The position numbers and the translations under genes are program-made. The notes beneath the pieces are model-generated. The model ran no database searches and was not told the origin of the DNA. It saw only the letters and a program-made list of their open reading frames with translations. From Streptomyces sp. NBC_00353 (lineage in GTDB: Bacteria; Actinomycetota; Actinomycetes; Streptomycetales; Streptomycetaceae), in contig NZ_CP107985.1 in the NCBI RefSeq assembly GCF_036108815.1, positions 7,003,501-7,067,500 of the forward strand: 64,000 bases of DNA. Reading direction: 5' to 3'. The number at the start of each line of letters is the position of its first letter. The first letter of the stretch is position 1. Positions 18,617 through 26,612 of the stretch are shown piece after piece.

Positions 18617-18653
18617 CGATGGTGGGATGCCCACCCCGCTCCTCCCGCCATCG
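18617..18653 (+). terminator. hairpin between GH12 and GH6 genes
   Basis: CGATGGTGGGA pairs with TCCCGCCATCG (11 bp, one G-T wobble) around a 15-nt loop, 38 bp after the GH12 stop. It may terminate or attenuate transcription before the GH6 gene, or stabilise the upstream mRNA. Confidence 0.6.
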
Positions 18654-18814
18654 GGGCACTGCCCCGACCACGTACCCGCCCAGGAACGTCCTCCCGAGCC
18701 CCCGGACGAGAAGGGGGCACCGAGCCGCAAGCACCGCGGAACCCCAGAACAACCCCTGAACTCGCCCTCGGGGAGTGCCCGGAGGCGTACGTACGAAAGG
18801 AATACGGAGCCGCA

Positions 18815-20929
18815 ATGAGATCACGAAGTTCCACGCTGCACGGGATACGCAGGAAGTTCGCCGCGCTCTCCGCGCTGGCGATCGGAGCGGCCCTGGCCGT
18901 GGCCGTCCCCACCCCGGCCTCCGCCGCGGCCCGCGTCGACAACCCGTACGCCGGTGCCAAGGCGTACGTGAACCCGCAGTGGTCCGCAAAGGCCGCCGCG
19001 GAGCCGGGCGGCAGCGTCATCGCCGACGAACCCTCGTTCGTCTGGATGGACCGCATCGCGGCCATCGAGGGCGCCGGCGACGCGATGAGCCTGCGCGAGC
19101 ACCTCGACGAGGCGCTCGACCAGGGCGCGAACCTCTTCCAGGTCGTCATCTACGACCTGCCGGGACGCGACTGCGCCGCACTGGCCTCCAACGGTGAGCT
19201 CGGTCCCACCGAACTCGACCGGTACAAGACCGAGTACATCAACCCCATCGCCGACATCCTCGACGACCCCGCGTACGCGAACCTGCGCATCGTCACGATC
19301 ATCGAGCCGGACTCGCTGCCCAACCTCGTCACCAACGCGGGCGGCACCGCCGGATCCACCACCCAGTGCGCGACCATGAAGGCGAACGGCAACTACGAGA
19401 AGGGCGTCGGCTACGCGCTCCACACCCTGGGTGCCATTCCCAATGTCTACAACTACGTCGACGCCGGTCACCACGGCTGGCTGGGCTGGGACACCAACTT
19501 CGTCCCGGCGGCCCAGGAGTTCAAGAAGGCCGCGACAACCGAGGGCGCCACGGTCGCGGACGTCCAGGGCTTCATCGTCAACACGGCCAACTACTCGGCC
19601 CTGAAGGAGCCGTACTTCAAGGTCACCGACTCGGTGAACGGTACGACGGTTCGTCAGTCCAAGTGGGTGGACTGGAACTTCTACGTCGACGAGCTCTCCT
19701 TCGCACAGGCCCTGCGCACGGAACTGGTCAACCAGGGCTTCGCCTCGAACATCGGCATGCTCATCGACACGGCCCGCAACGGTTGGGGCGGCTCCGCCCG
19801 GCCCACCGCCGCCGGTCCGCTGACGAACGTCGACGACTATGTCAACGGCGGCCGGATCGACCGCCGTATCCACCCGGGGAACTGGTGCAACCAGTCGGGC
19901 GCCGGCATCGGTGAGCGGCCCACGAGTGCCCCGGAAGCCGGGATCGACGCATACGTCTGGGCCAAGCCTCCGGGCGAGTCGGACGGCAACAGCCAGCCCA
20001 TCGAGAACGACGAGGGCAAGGGCTTCGATCAGATGTGCGACCCGACGTACGGGGGCAACGGGCGCAACGGCAACAGCCCGACCGGTGCACTTGCCAACTC
20101 GCCGCTGGCGGGCCACTGGTTCTCCGCCCAGTTCCAGGAGCTGGTGCGCAACGCGTACCCGCCCCTCGACGGCGGCGGCGGTGACGACGACACCCAGGCG
20201 CCGTCCGCGCCGACCGGCCTGACGGTCACGGGGAAGACGAGCGGCAGCGTCTCGCTGTCCTGGTCGGCCTCGACCGACAACACCGGTGTGACCGCCTACG
20301 ACGTGTACCGCGCAGGGGTGCAGGTGGGCTCCTCGGCCACGACCTCGTTCACCGACACGGGGCTCACCGCCTCGACGGCGTACAGCTACACGGTCAAGGC
20401 CCGGGACGCGGCCGGGAACGTCTCGGCGGCCTCCGCCGCCGTCTCGGCGACCACCTCCGCGGGCGGCGGAACCGGCACCGGCACCCTCAAGGTCCAGTAC
20501 AAGAACAACGACTCCTCGGCCACCGACAACCAGATCCGGATGGGCCTGCAACTGGTCAACACCGGGAGCACCGCGGTGAACCTGTCCACGGTGAAGGTGC
20601 GCTACTGGTTCACCCCCGAGGCCGGCGCGAGCACCTTCGGCACCGCTTGCGACTACGCGGTGCTGGGCTGCGGCAGTGTGACCACCGGCGTGACGGCCTC
20701 CGGCAGTTCGGCCGCCGGGGCCAGCCACTACCTGGAGGTCGGCTTCGGTAGCGGCACCCTGGCTGCGGGAGCCTCCACCGGGGAGATCCAGCTGCGCCTG
20801 AACAAGAGCGACTGGTCGAACTTCAACGAGGCCGACGACTACAGCCGTACCACCAACACGGCCTACGCCGACGCGTCGAAGATCGGCGTCTACGTGGGCT
20901 CCACCCTCACCTGGGGCACCGCCCCCTGA
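18815..20929 (+). CDS. secreted GH6 cellobiohydrolase with FnIII and CBM3
   Basis: A 704-residue enzyme. The signal peptide (1-33) ends at PASAAARV. The GH6 domain (about 34-450) contains VTIIEPDSLPNL with the catalytic acid Asp, YVDAGHHGWLGW, and the extended loops of processive cellobiohydrolases, so exo-action from non-reducing ends is likelier than endo. FnIII lies at about 460-545 and CBM3 at 555-704. The FnIII shares a 37-base identical run with that of the GH12 gene. ATG at 18815 has CGGAG five bases upstream. It lies 235 bp beyond the GH12 gene, after a hairpin, so it may have its own promoter; I found no second CebR site. Confidence 0.92.
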   Translation: MRSRSSTLHGIRRKFAALSALAIGAALAVAVPTPASAAARVDNPYAGAKAYVNPQWSAKAAAEPGGSVIADEPSFVWMDRIAAIEGAGDAMSLREHLDEALDQGANLFQVVIYDLPGRDCAALASNGELGPTELDRYKTEYINPIADILDDPAYANLRIVTIIEPDSLPNLVTNAGGTAGSTTQCATMKANGNYEKGVGYALHTLGAIPNVYNYVDAGHHGWLGWDTNFVPAAQEFKKAATTEGATVADVQGFIVNTANYSALKEPYFKVTDSVNGTTVRQSKWVDWNFYVDELSFAQALRTELVNQGFASNIGMLIDTARNGWGGSARPTAAGPLTNVDDYVNGGRIDRRIHPGNWCNQSGAGIGERPTSAPEAGIDAYVWAKPPGESDGNSQPIENDEGKGFDQMCDPTYGGNGRNGNSPTGALANSPLAGHWFSAQFQELVRNAYPPLDGGGGDDDTQAPSAPTGLTVTGKTSGSVSLSWSASTDNTGVTAYDVYRAGVQVGSSATTSFTDTGLTASTAYSYTVKARDAAGNVSAASAAVSATTSAGGGTGTGTLKVQYKNNDSSATDNQIRMGLQLVNTGSTAVNLSTVKVRYWFTPEAGASTFGTACDYAVLGCGSVTTGVTASGSSAAGASHYLEVGFGSGTLAAGASTGEIQLRLNKSDWSNFNEADDYSRTTNTAYADASKIGVYVGSTLTWGTAP

Positions 20930-20961
20930 CCCTGCCCGTCACCCCTTGCGCCACCTGCTCC

Positions 20962-21004
20962 GTCGCTCCCGTTGCCGCTTCCGTTTCGCGGCGGCGGGAG
21001 CGAC
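20962..21004. terminator. strong terminator closing the cellulase block
   Basis: GTCGCTCCCG pairs with CGGGAGCGAC. The stem continues inward through TTGCCGC against GCGGCGG (two G-T wobbles) to give about 17 bp around a 9-nt loop. It starts 32 bp after the GH6 stop and also faces the minus-strand gene ending at 21027. Confidence 0.85.
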
Positions 21005-21026
21005 GGGCATCTGGCCGCATCACACT

Positions 21027-21407
21027 TCATCTGCGCAGCATGTCGGGGGCGCGGTGGGGGCGGAGGTCCCTGAGGACCGACTCGACCTCACGGAGAAAGG
21101 ACTGGTAGGAGGTCAGGCGTTGCCATTCGGAGTCGGGGATGCCGGGCACCGTAGCGGCGCTTGCGGTCCAGCTTGCGACCAGTTCGGCGTACAGCGGTGT
21201 CTCGCTCGCCGCCTCGGTGTACGTCTGACCCGCCACGAACGCGCCGGCAAGCTGCCCCCGTGATGTGCGTGCTCCGTGCGGCGCATCCAGCTGGGGCCGC
21301 GGACGCGGCCGGGCATGGGATGCGCGGGGGGGCTGCGAGGGGTGCGGAATGGATGTCGCTGTGCCTCTGCCGGTAGCGGTAACGGTGGCGGATGTGGGTG
21401 CGTTCAT
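21027..21407 (-). CDS. small hypothetical protein
   Basis: A 126-residue protein that I do not recognise. Residues 1-50 are a Thr/Pro/Arg-rich, probably disordered tail. The rest is likely helical (RGQLAGAFVAGQTYTEAA, DSEWQRLTSYQSFLREVESV). Codon use from about residue 55 is GC-biased and supports translation. The start is uncertain: ATG at 21407 or ATG at 21428, neither with a clear ribosome site. It is divergent from the gene at 21540, with about 130 bp between. Confidence 0.5.
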   Translation of the reverse strand: MNAPTSATVTATGRGTATSIPHPSQPPRASHARPRPRPQLDAPHGARTSRGQLAGAFVAGQTYTEAASETPLYAELVASWTASAATVPGIPDSEWQRLTSYQSFLREVESVLRDLRPHRAPDMLRR

Positions 21408-21539
21408 GACGGTGGTAACGATCAGCACCCATATGAGTAACTAGAGTGCGACACAGAATGATTAGATGGCGTTTCACCTTTCTTGATGCCTTTAGATCGA
21501 ATATCGCTTCAAATCCGTAACAGAGACGTTGCTCCAGGC

Positions 21540-22346
21540 ATGGAACCGAGGGAGATGTGGGAGCGCCATGCCGTACTGGCGCGGGCCTATTTCGGGAATG
21601 ACGAGGATGTACGCCGTGCGCAGGGGGACCTTGACGAACGAAATGCGGACCGCATGCGGACGCTGGCCGCGTTCGCGGTGACGCTGGGAAGCGACGGGAC
21701 CGTCGCCGAACTCCTCGGGCTCCATGAACGCGAAGTACGCCTGGCCCGCCGCACCGTGGGAAAGGAGGACGCCCGGGCCATCGCCAAGGCGCTCCTGGAT
21801 CATCACGCTGCCGATGCGTACAAGCCCCCTGCCGAAGACGCGGACGGATGCCCTCCGTACCCGGAACCGGAGGAGAGGCAGGTGTCCCACGAGACTCCGG
21901 CCGCTCCGAGCCTCCCTCACACGCCGGTCACTGACGAACCGGTCCACGTGACGGCGTCGTCGACGGCCGTCGACGCGGTCCTGGTCGGAGCGTGGAGCAC
22001 CGGGACCGACCTCGCCGTGCTGGCGAGCGAGCTCGGTCTCGATCTCCCCCGCCTCGTCGCACGCACCCGGTATCTGGAGGCACAGGGCCGCCTCACGCAT
22101 ACCTCGCCGCCGCTGGACCGTTCCGGCCGCCATCGGCGCGTCGACGGCACCGAGGCGCCCGCGATGCCCCAGCCCCGGCAGTGGTACTACCCCAGCCAGC
22201 CCCGCCCGCCGCACCAGGAGGCGGTATGGGACCAGCAGTCTTCATCCACCACTTTCGGCTCCGCACCGATGCACGACTGGGACGGCATCCTCGACCAGTG
22301 GCAGGTTTCATCCGCGCCCACGGCCTCCTGGCAGGGATTCGGATGA
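21540..22346 (+). CDS. hypothetical protein with possible HTH segment
   Basis: A 268-residue protein not assigned to a family. Residues about 35-80 (MRTLAAFAVTLGSDGTVAEL, LLGLHEREVRLARRTVGKED) resemble a helix-turn-helix with a wing and could bind DNA. The middle is Pro/Glu-rich. A second compact segment (VLVGAWSTGTDLAVLASELG, ARTRYLEAQGRL) also looks like a small helical domain. The C-terminus is low complexity (Pro, Gln, Trp). Starts at 21486 and 21540 are both possible; I chose 21540, but no strong ribosome site marks either. Regulatory function is a guess. Confidence 0.5.
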   Translation: MEPREMWERHAVLARAYFGNDEDVRRAQGDLDERNADRMRTLAAFAVTLGSDGTVAELLGLHEREVRLARRTVGKEDARAIAKALLDHHAADAYKPPAEDADGCPPYPEPEERQVSHETPAAPSLPHTPVTDEPVHVTASSTAVDAVLVGAWSTGTDLAVLASELGLDLPRLVARTRYLEAQGRLTHTSPPLDRSGRHRRVDGTEAPAMPQPRQWYYPSQPRPPHQEAVWDQQSSSTTFGSAPMHDWDGILDQWQVSSAPTASWQGFG

Positions 22347-22410
22347 GAGCGCCCGGTGGTCGCGAGTCCGCCACCGGCGTGGGGAGTCCGACGAGCGACT
22401 CGTAGTCGGT

Positions 22411-22426
22411 CCGGCGCACGCGCCGG
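22411..22426. terminator. short GC hairpin
   Basis: CCGGCGC and GCGCCGG are separated by two bases, between convergent genes ending at 22346 (+) and 22479 (-). It is plausible as a weak bidirectional terminator. Confidence 0.45.
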
Positions 22427-22478
22427 CATGTGCCGGAAGGCTCCGCCCCACGGGGTGGGGGTCGGCCTGCGGCGCCCC

Positions 22479-23381
22479 TCAGATGACCGGCGGCCGCCCC
22501 AGCATCGTCATGCGCCACACCGTACGCCACCGCATCGGCTGCCGTCGGCCGCACGGGGTGCGGACCCCCTCGGCGAAGCCGCCGGCCCAGGCGCGCAGAC
22601 CCGTGGCGGAACGGGTGCGGGCCACCGTGAGGAGGGTCCAGGTGCCCAGGTAGGCCGGGACCAGTGGGAGAGGCAGGTTACGGCGGGCCAGCCAGACCCG
22701 GTTGCGGGCCGTCATCCGGTAGTAGACCGAGTGTCTGGCCGGGGATGTCTTGGGGTGCTGGAGCAGCAGGTCGGGTTCGTACAGGATCTTCCAGCCCGCA
22801 TCGAGCGCCCGCCAGGACAGGTCCGTCTCCTCGTGCGTGAAGAAGAACTCCGCGGGCCACGGGCCGGTTTCGGCAAGCATCTTCATGGAGAGGGCGTGGC
22901 CGCCGCCGAGGAACGCCGTGACCGGGCCGCGGCGCATCGGGTCGGTGGCGCGCAGCCGGGGGACATGGCGGCGCTGCGTCTCGCCGTGCTCGTCGGCGAT
23001 GCGGAAGCCGACGATGCCGAGCTTCGGGTCGGCGGCGTACATCTCCTGGACCTTGCGCAGCACACCTTTGTCGACGAGGAGTCCGTCGTCGTCCAGCTCG
23101 ACGACGACGTCCACGTCACCGAGTTCCGCGAGTCGGCGGATGGCGACGTTACGGCCGCCGGGGCAGCCGAGGTTCTCGTCGAGCTCGATCGTGGTCACAC
23201 CGCCGGCCAGGTCGGACAGGCCGGGGACGGCGGTGAAGTCCGGCAGCGAGGTGCCGTTGCCCACGATGACGAGACGGGTGGGCAGGACGTCCTGTATGGC
23301 GATCGAGGCCAACAGGGCTTCGACCTGCTGCGGGCGGTCGCCCATGGTCACGATGGATACGCCGATGCGCGGTTCGGACAA
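22479..23381 (-). CDS. family 2 glycosyltransferase
   Basis: A 300-residue GT-A-fold glycosyltransferase. Motifs: IGVSIVTMGDRPQQVE at the start, LDENLGCPGGRN, metal-binding Asp cluster VELDDDG, and FTHEETDLSWRALDAGW with the catalytic-base region. The C-terminus is basic and Trp-rich, perhaps membrane associated. I prefer TTG at 23381 because AGGAG lies 8 bases upstream; GTG at 23390 would put that sequence directly against the start. It probably transfers a sugar to a cell-surface polymer or lipid; the acceptor is unknown. It stands alone. Confidence 0.85.
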   Translation of the reverse strand: MSEPRIGVSIVTMGDRPQQVEALLASIAIQDVLPTRLVIVGNGTSLPDFTAVPGLSDLAGGVTTIELDENLGCPGGRNVAIRRLAELGDVDVVVELDDDGLLVDKGVLRKVQEMYAADPKLGIVGFRIADEHGETQRRHVPRLRATDPMRRGPVTAFLGGGHALSMKMLAETGPWPAEFFFTHEETDLSWRALDAGWKILYEPDLLLQHPKTSPARHSVYYRMTARNRVWLARRNLPLPLVPAYLGTWTLLTVARTRSATGLRAWAGGFAEGVRTPCGRRQPMRWRTVWRMTMLGRPPVI

Positions 23382-23582
23382 GGTCAGCACTCCTGGGCTC
23401 GCTGCGGTGCCCGTGATCGTAGTCGCTCGCTGTTCAGGTTCCGGATGCCGCCCTGTCACGGCAGGTTGACCGGTGTTCGGTATGTGACGTCGGGCCGTCG
23501 GGAGCCGGGCGTGGCGTCGGGCACTCGTGGGTGGCGATACGGCGGCGCCCGGTCCGGCCGACGACGGCCGCGGCCGGCGGCC

Positions 23583-23690
23583 TCAGGCGTCCGCCGCGTA
23601 CCGCCGGAAGTCCCGTATCAGCGCGGGCGGCGTCGGCCCCGTCCCCTTGCTGACGTGTGCATCCAGGATGTCGTGCAGGTCGGTCGCCAT
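23583..23690 (-). pseudogene. possible serine-hydrolase N-terminal relic
   Basis: A 35-residue frame starts at ATG 23690 with AGAAGGTGG upstream. Its first half, MATDLHDILDAHVSKGTGP, looks like the N-terminus of class C beta-lactamase-like serine hydrolases, where a catalytic domain normally follows. Here it runs into ALIRDFRRYAADA and stops. It may be a truncated gene or a real small protein. The resemblance is from memory and weak. Confidence 0.35.
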
Positions 23691-23885
23691 CGGTCCACCT
23701 TCTCGATTCGTGCGGTCGGATCCAAGACTTCCGCCGCTGCCCCGAATCATCGGACCGTTGCCATGGATTACGCCCGATCGGCCCTGTCGAGGCCGGTGCC
23801 GGGGAGACGTTCCACAGGTGCTGCTGCCGGCCGTCATCGAAGACCGTCCGGTACGTCCCGGACCGGACGGGCCAGTTCCGGATGG

Positions 23886-24548
23886 TCAGCCGGTGGCGGC
23901 GGCCTGGCTCGGTACGGTTTCGAGAGAGGCGAGCAGCCGTTCGCCGCGGTCTTCGGCCATGTCGAGGGTGGCCAGCACGGCGGGCGTCGAAATGCTCGGC
24001 AGGATGTAGTGCAGGAGTACGGAGATCCGGCGCCCCAAGTCCTCGCGGTTGCACAGGACCTGGGACATCACCTGAACGCCGGAGAAGGCGCCCGCCAGCA
24101 GTTCTGCGGTCTCGCCCGGCTGGACGTGCGGCAGGAGCTCGCCCTGGTTCTTCGCCGCGCTGAGCAGCTGTTCGAGCCGATCTATCCAGGCCCGGAACGG
24201 GGTGCCCCGGTCGAGGCCCTCGACCCCCTGGTCCATGGCCAGTCCGACGCTGGCCCGCACCAAGGGTTCATGACGGAGCTGGTGGGCGAGCAGCATGCCC
24301 TGGTCCACCAGATCCTGGAGCTTCGTCAGCTGGGGCGGCAGCGGAACGACGTCCAGCTGGAGATCCATCACGCCGAGCGCCAGCTCTTCCTTCGAGTTGA
24401 AATGGAAGTACAGCGCGCCCTTGGTCACCCCCGCCCGCGCGAGGATCTCGCTGATGGTGGCGCTGCTGTAGCCGCGCTCGTCGAAAACGGCGGCGGCCGC
24501 CACCAGGATCGACCGTCGAGTCTGGATCGCGCGCGCCTGCTGTGCCAT
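23886..24548 (-). CDS. scbR: gamma-butyrolactone receptor-like TetR regulator
   Basis: A 220-residue regulator of the ScbR/ArpA family. The N-terminal TetR helix-turn-helix (residues about 10-55) includes RAIQTRRSILVAAAAVF, SEILARAGVTKGALYFHF and NSKEELALGV, which match the ArpA/ScbR subgroup closely. The C-terminal ligand domain has its conserved Trp in FRAWIDRLEQLL. Such proteins repress the divergent AfsA-type synthase gene and antibiotic clusters until a gamma-butyrolactone binds. It is divergent from the scbA-like gene with 130 bp between, the classic arrangement. The symbol is by family resemblance. Confidence 0.88.
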   Translation of the reverse strand: MAQQARAIQTRRSILVAAAAVFDERGYSSATISEILARAGVTKGALYFHFNSKEELALGVMDLQLDVVPLPPQLTKLQDLVDQGMLLAHQLRHEPLVRASVGLAMDQGVEGLDRGTPFRAWIDRLEQLLSAAKNQGELLPHVQPGETAELLAGAFSGVQVMSQVLCNREDLGRRISVLLHYILPSISTPAVLATLDMAEDRGERLLASLETVPSQAAATG

Positions 24549-24678
24549 CAGCTACGTGTCTCTCTAGTCGTGGCGTGGTCAGCACCACAGGGGTATGGCT
24601 GGAATCGAAAACCGGGCTGTCAGTATCTTACTGCGGGGGTGACAGGCCTCTCACATGGATCCTCTGGGGGGGAACTTC
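24549..24678. promoter_or_regulatory. scbR-scbA divergent promoter region
   Basis: This 130-base region must hold both promoters and, by family precedent, a receptor-binding ARE element. A segment with GAAAACCGGGCTGTCAGTA around 24617-24635 is the best candidate, but I cannot show a convincing palindrome. Confidence 0.45.
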
Positions 24679-25653
24679 ATGGTTCAGCTCACCTCACGCG
24701 CGGGTTCGACGCCGCGCTCAGGTCGACAGGAAAAATTTCCACGGCAGTTGGTCCACCGTTCCGATCCCGAGGACGTCTTTCCCACCGGCTGGACCAGACA
24801 GACCGACACCCAGTTTTCGGTGTCGGCCCGCTGGCCGTGCGTGCACCGCTTCTTCGCCCCCGTGGCGGGCCGCTACCAGGACCCGCTGCTGATCGCGGAG
24901 ACCATGCGGCAGACGACGATGCTGCTCGCTCACGCGGAGTTCGACGTGCCGGTCGGGGACCAGTTCGTGATGTGGGAGCTGGGCTACATCTCCTCGCCCG
25001 GACGCCTCGCCCTGGACGCGCACCCCGAGCACCCCGGCGGACCCTGGGACATCACCGTCGACGTCTCCTGCTCCCGGATCAGGCGCCGGGGCCGGGGCAT
25101 CGGTTCCATGGACCTGGAACTGCTCCTGCACCGCAGCGGCAGCCGGATCGCAACCGGCGGCGGCCGGATCAGCTGCACGTCGGCCAAGGTGTACGAGCGG
25201 CTGCGGGGGGACCGCCTCGCCGTGAACGGTGTACCCGTCCCCCTCCTTCCGGCCGTGGCGCCGCACGAGGCGGGGCGGACCTCGGAGCGTGACGTCGTGC
25301 TGGCACCGACTGCGCGTCAGGGTGTCTGGCAGCTGCGGCTCGACACCGGACACCCGACCCTCTTCGGCCGGCCCAACGACCATGTGCCGGGAATTCTGTT
25401 GCTGGAGGCGGCCCGACAGGCCGCCAATGCCGTCCGCCCCGGGCGCGCCTTCCTGCCTGTGTCGCTGGAGGCAGCCTTCCTGCGTTACGTCGAACTCGAC
25501 CGTCCCTGCTGGATCGAGGCCCGGATCGTCCCGGCGGACACCCGGTCGACGACCAGGGTGGAGGTCCGGGCCACCCAGGACGGCGAAACGGTCTTCACCG
25601 GCACGCTCGACTCCCCGGACCGCACCGAAGAGGCACAGGGCACACGGTCATGA
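24679..25653 (+). CDS. scbA: AfsA/ScbA-family gamma-butyrolactone synthase
   Basis: A 324-residue enzyme with two hotdog-like AfsA repeats. Repeat 1 has DPLLIAETMRQTTML and repeat 2 has NDHVPGILLLEAARQAAN, each with the conserved Glu and Arg. AfsA condenses a beta-ketoacyl-ACP with dihydroxyacetone phosphate, the first committed step of A-factor-type signals. I chose ATG at 24679 because GGGGGGGAAC lies just upstream; ATG at 24655 precedes that site. It is divergent from the receptor gene and overlaps the next gene (ATGA), so the reductase is cotranslated. Confidence 0.9.
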   Translation: MVQLTSRAGSTPRSGRQEKFPRQLVHRSDPEDVFPTGWTRQTDTQFSVSARWPCVHRFFAPVAGRYQDPLLIAETMRQTTMLLAHAEFDVPVGDQFVMWELGYISSPGRLALDAHPEHPGGPWDITVDVSCSRIRRRGRGIGSMDLELLLHRSGSRIATGGGRISCTSAKVYERLRGDRLAVNGVPVPLLPAVAPHEAGRTSERDVVLAPTARQGVWQLRLDTGHPTLFGRPNDHVPGILLLEAARQAANAVRPGRAFLPVSLEAAFLRYVELDRPCWIEARIVPADTRSTTRVEVRATQDGETVFTGTLDSPDRTEEAQGTRS

Positions 25654-26600
25654 CGGCGCCGCGCATCCTCATCACCGGAGCGACCGGATTCATCGGCAGC
25701 CATGTCGTGGCCGCCGCGCGCCAGGTCCCCGGGGCGCGCCTGCGCCTGATGACGCACCGGACCGCGCCCGACAGCGGTCGCGACGTCGTGACCGGCATCG
25801 GTACCCGCGTCGAGACCGTGTACGGAGATCTCGCCGATCCCGCCTCCCTGCACGGTAGTTGCGACGGGATCGACGCCGTGATCCACTGCGCCTCGCAGAT
25901 CGGCGGCGACACGGAGACGGCCACGACCGTCAACGACCACGGCACCCGCGCCCTGGTCGAAGAGGCCGCCCGCAGCGGCGTCGCCCGGATCGTCCACCTG
26001 AGCACTGCATCCGTCTACGGGCGCGGCCCGTTCACGGGGCTGCTGCCGGGCCGGGTGGAGCCTGCCCCCGCCTCGGCCACCAGCCTGACCCGCGCCGCCG
26101 CCGAGCAGCACGTCCTCGCGGCGGGCGGTGCCGTAGTGCGCCCGCACATCGTGCACGGGGTCGGGGACCGCTGGGCGGTGCCCGGTCTCGTCGCCCTGCT
26201 GGGGCAGTTGAGGGCAGGACTGACCGGGTGCGAGGCGCGGCACTCGCTCATCGACGTCGAGACGCTGGGCAGAGCGCTGCTCGGTGCGGCGCTCTCCCCG
26301 GAGCAGCCGGCGGGGGTCTATCACGTCAACCACCCCGAGCCGGTGGCCTGTTCGGAACTGCTGGCTACGGTCATCGGCGAACTCGGGCTGCCCTGGGCGG
26401 ATGCGGGAATCGGTGTCGATGCCGCCCGTACCCGGCTGGCCGAAGTCCCGTACGCCCTGCATCATCTCGACATGCTCGCGGTGGACCACTGGTTCGCCGA
26501 CGAACGCGTCTGGCAGGACGTCGGCTGCGAGCCGGGCGCGGGCTTCACCGCCACCTTCGCCCGGCACGCCCCTTGGTACCGGCAGTTCCTGGGGCGATAG
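25650..26600 (+). CDS. NAD-dependent epimerase/dehydratase-like reductase of GBL pathway
   Basis: A 316-residue Rossmann protein of the extended SDR family. The nucleotide motif GATGFIGSHV is at residues 10-19; VYGDLADPASL, VIHCASQIGG and VHLSTASVYGRG follow. The usual YxxxK is not obvious: after ATSLTR there is AAAEQHVL, so the active site may be altered. Its ATG overlaps the scbA-like stop by four bases. Context suggests a reductase or tailoring step in butyrolactone synthesis, comparable to the oxidoreductases beside other afsA-like genes; the exact step is inferred. Confidence 0.75.
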   Translation: MTAPRILITGATGFIGSHVVAAARQVPGARLRLMTHRTAPDSGRDVVTGIGTRVETVYGDLADPASLHGSCDGIDAVIHCASQIGGDTETATTVNDHGTRALVEEAARSGVARIVHLSTASVYGRGPFTGLLPGRVEPAPASATSLTRAAAEQHVLAAGGAVVRPHIVHGVGDRWAVPGLVALLGQLRAGLTGCEARHSLIDVETLGRALLGAALSPEQPAGVYHVNHPEPVACSELLATVIGELGLPWADAGIGVDAARTRLAEVPYALHHLDMLAVDHWFADERVWQDVGCEPGAGFTATFARHAPWYRQFLGR

Positions 26601-26612
26601 CCGCCCGTTGCG

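Noticed and set aside
18580..18814. Second CebR operator before the GH6 gene
   Set aside because: No sequence close to TGGGAGCGCTCCCA was found; only a hairpin is present.
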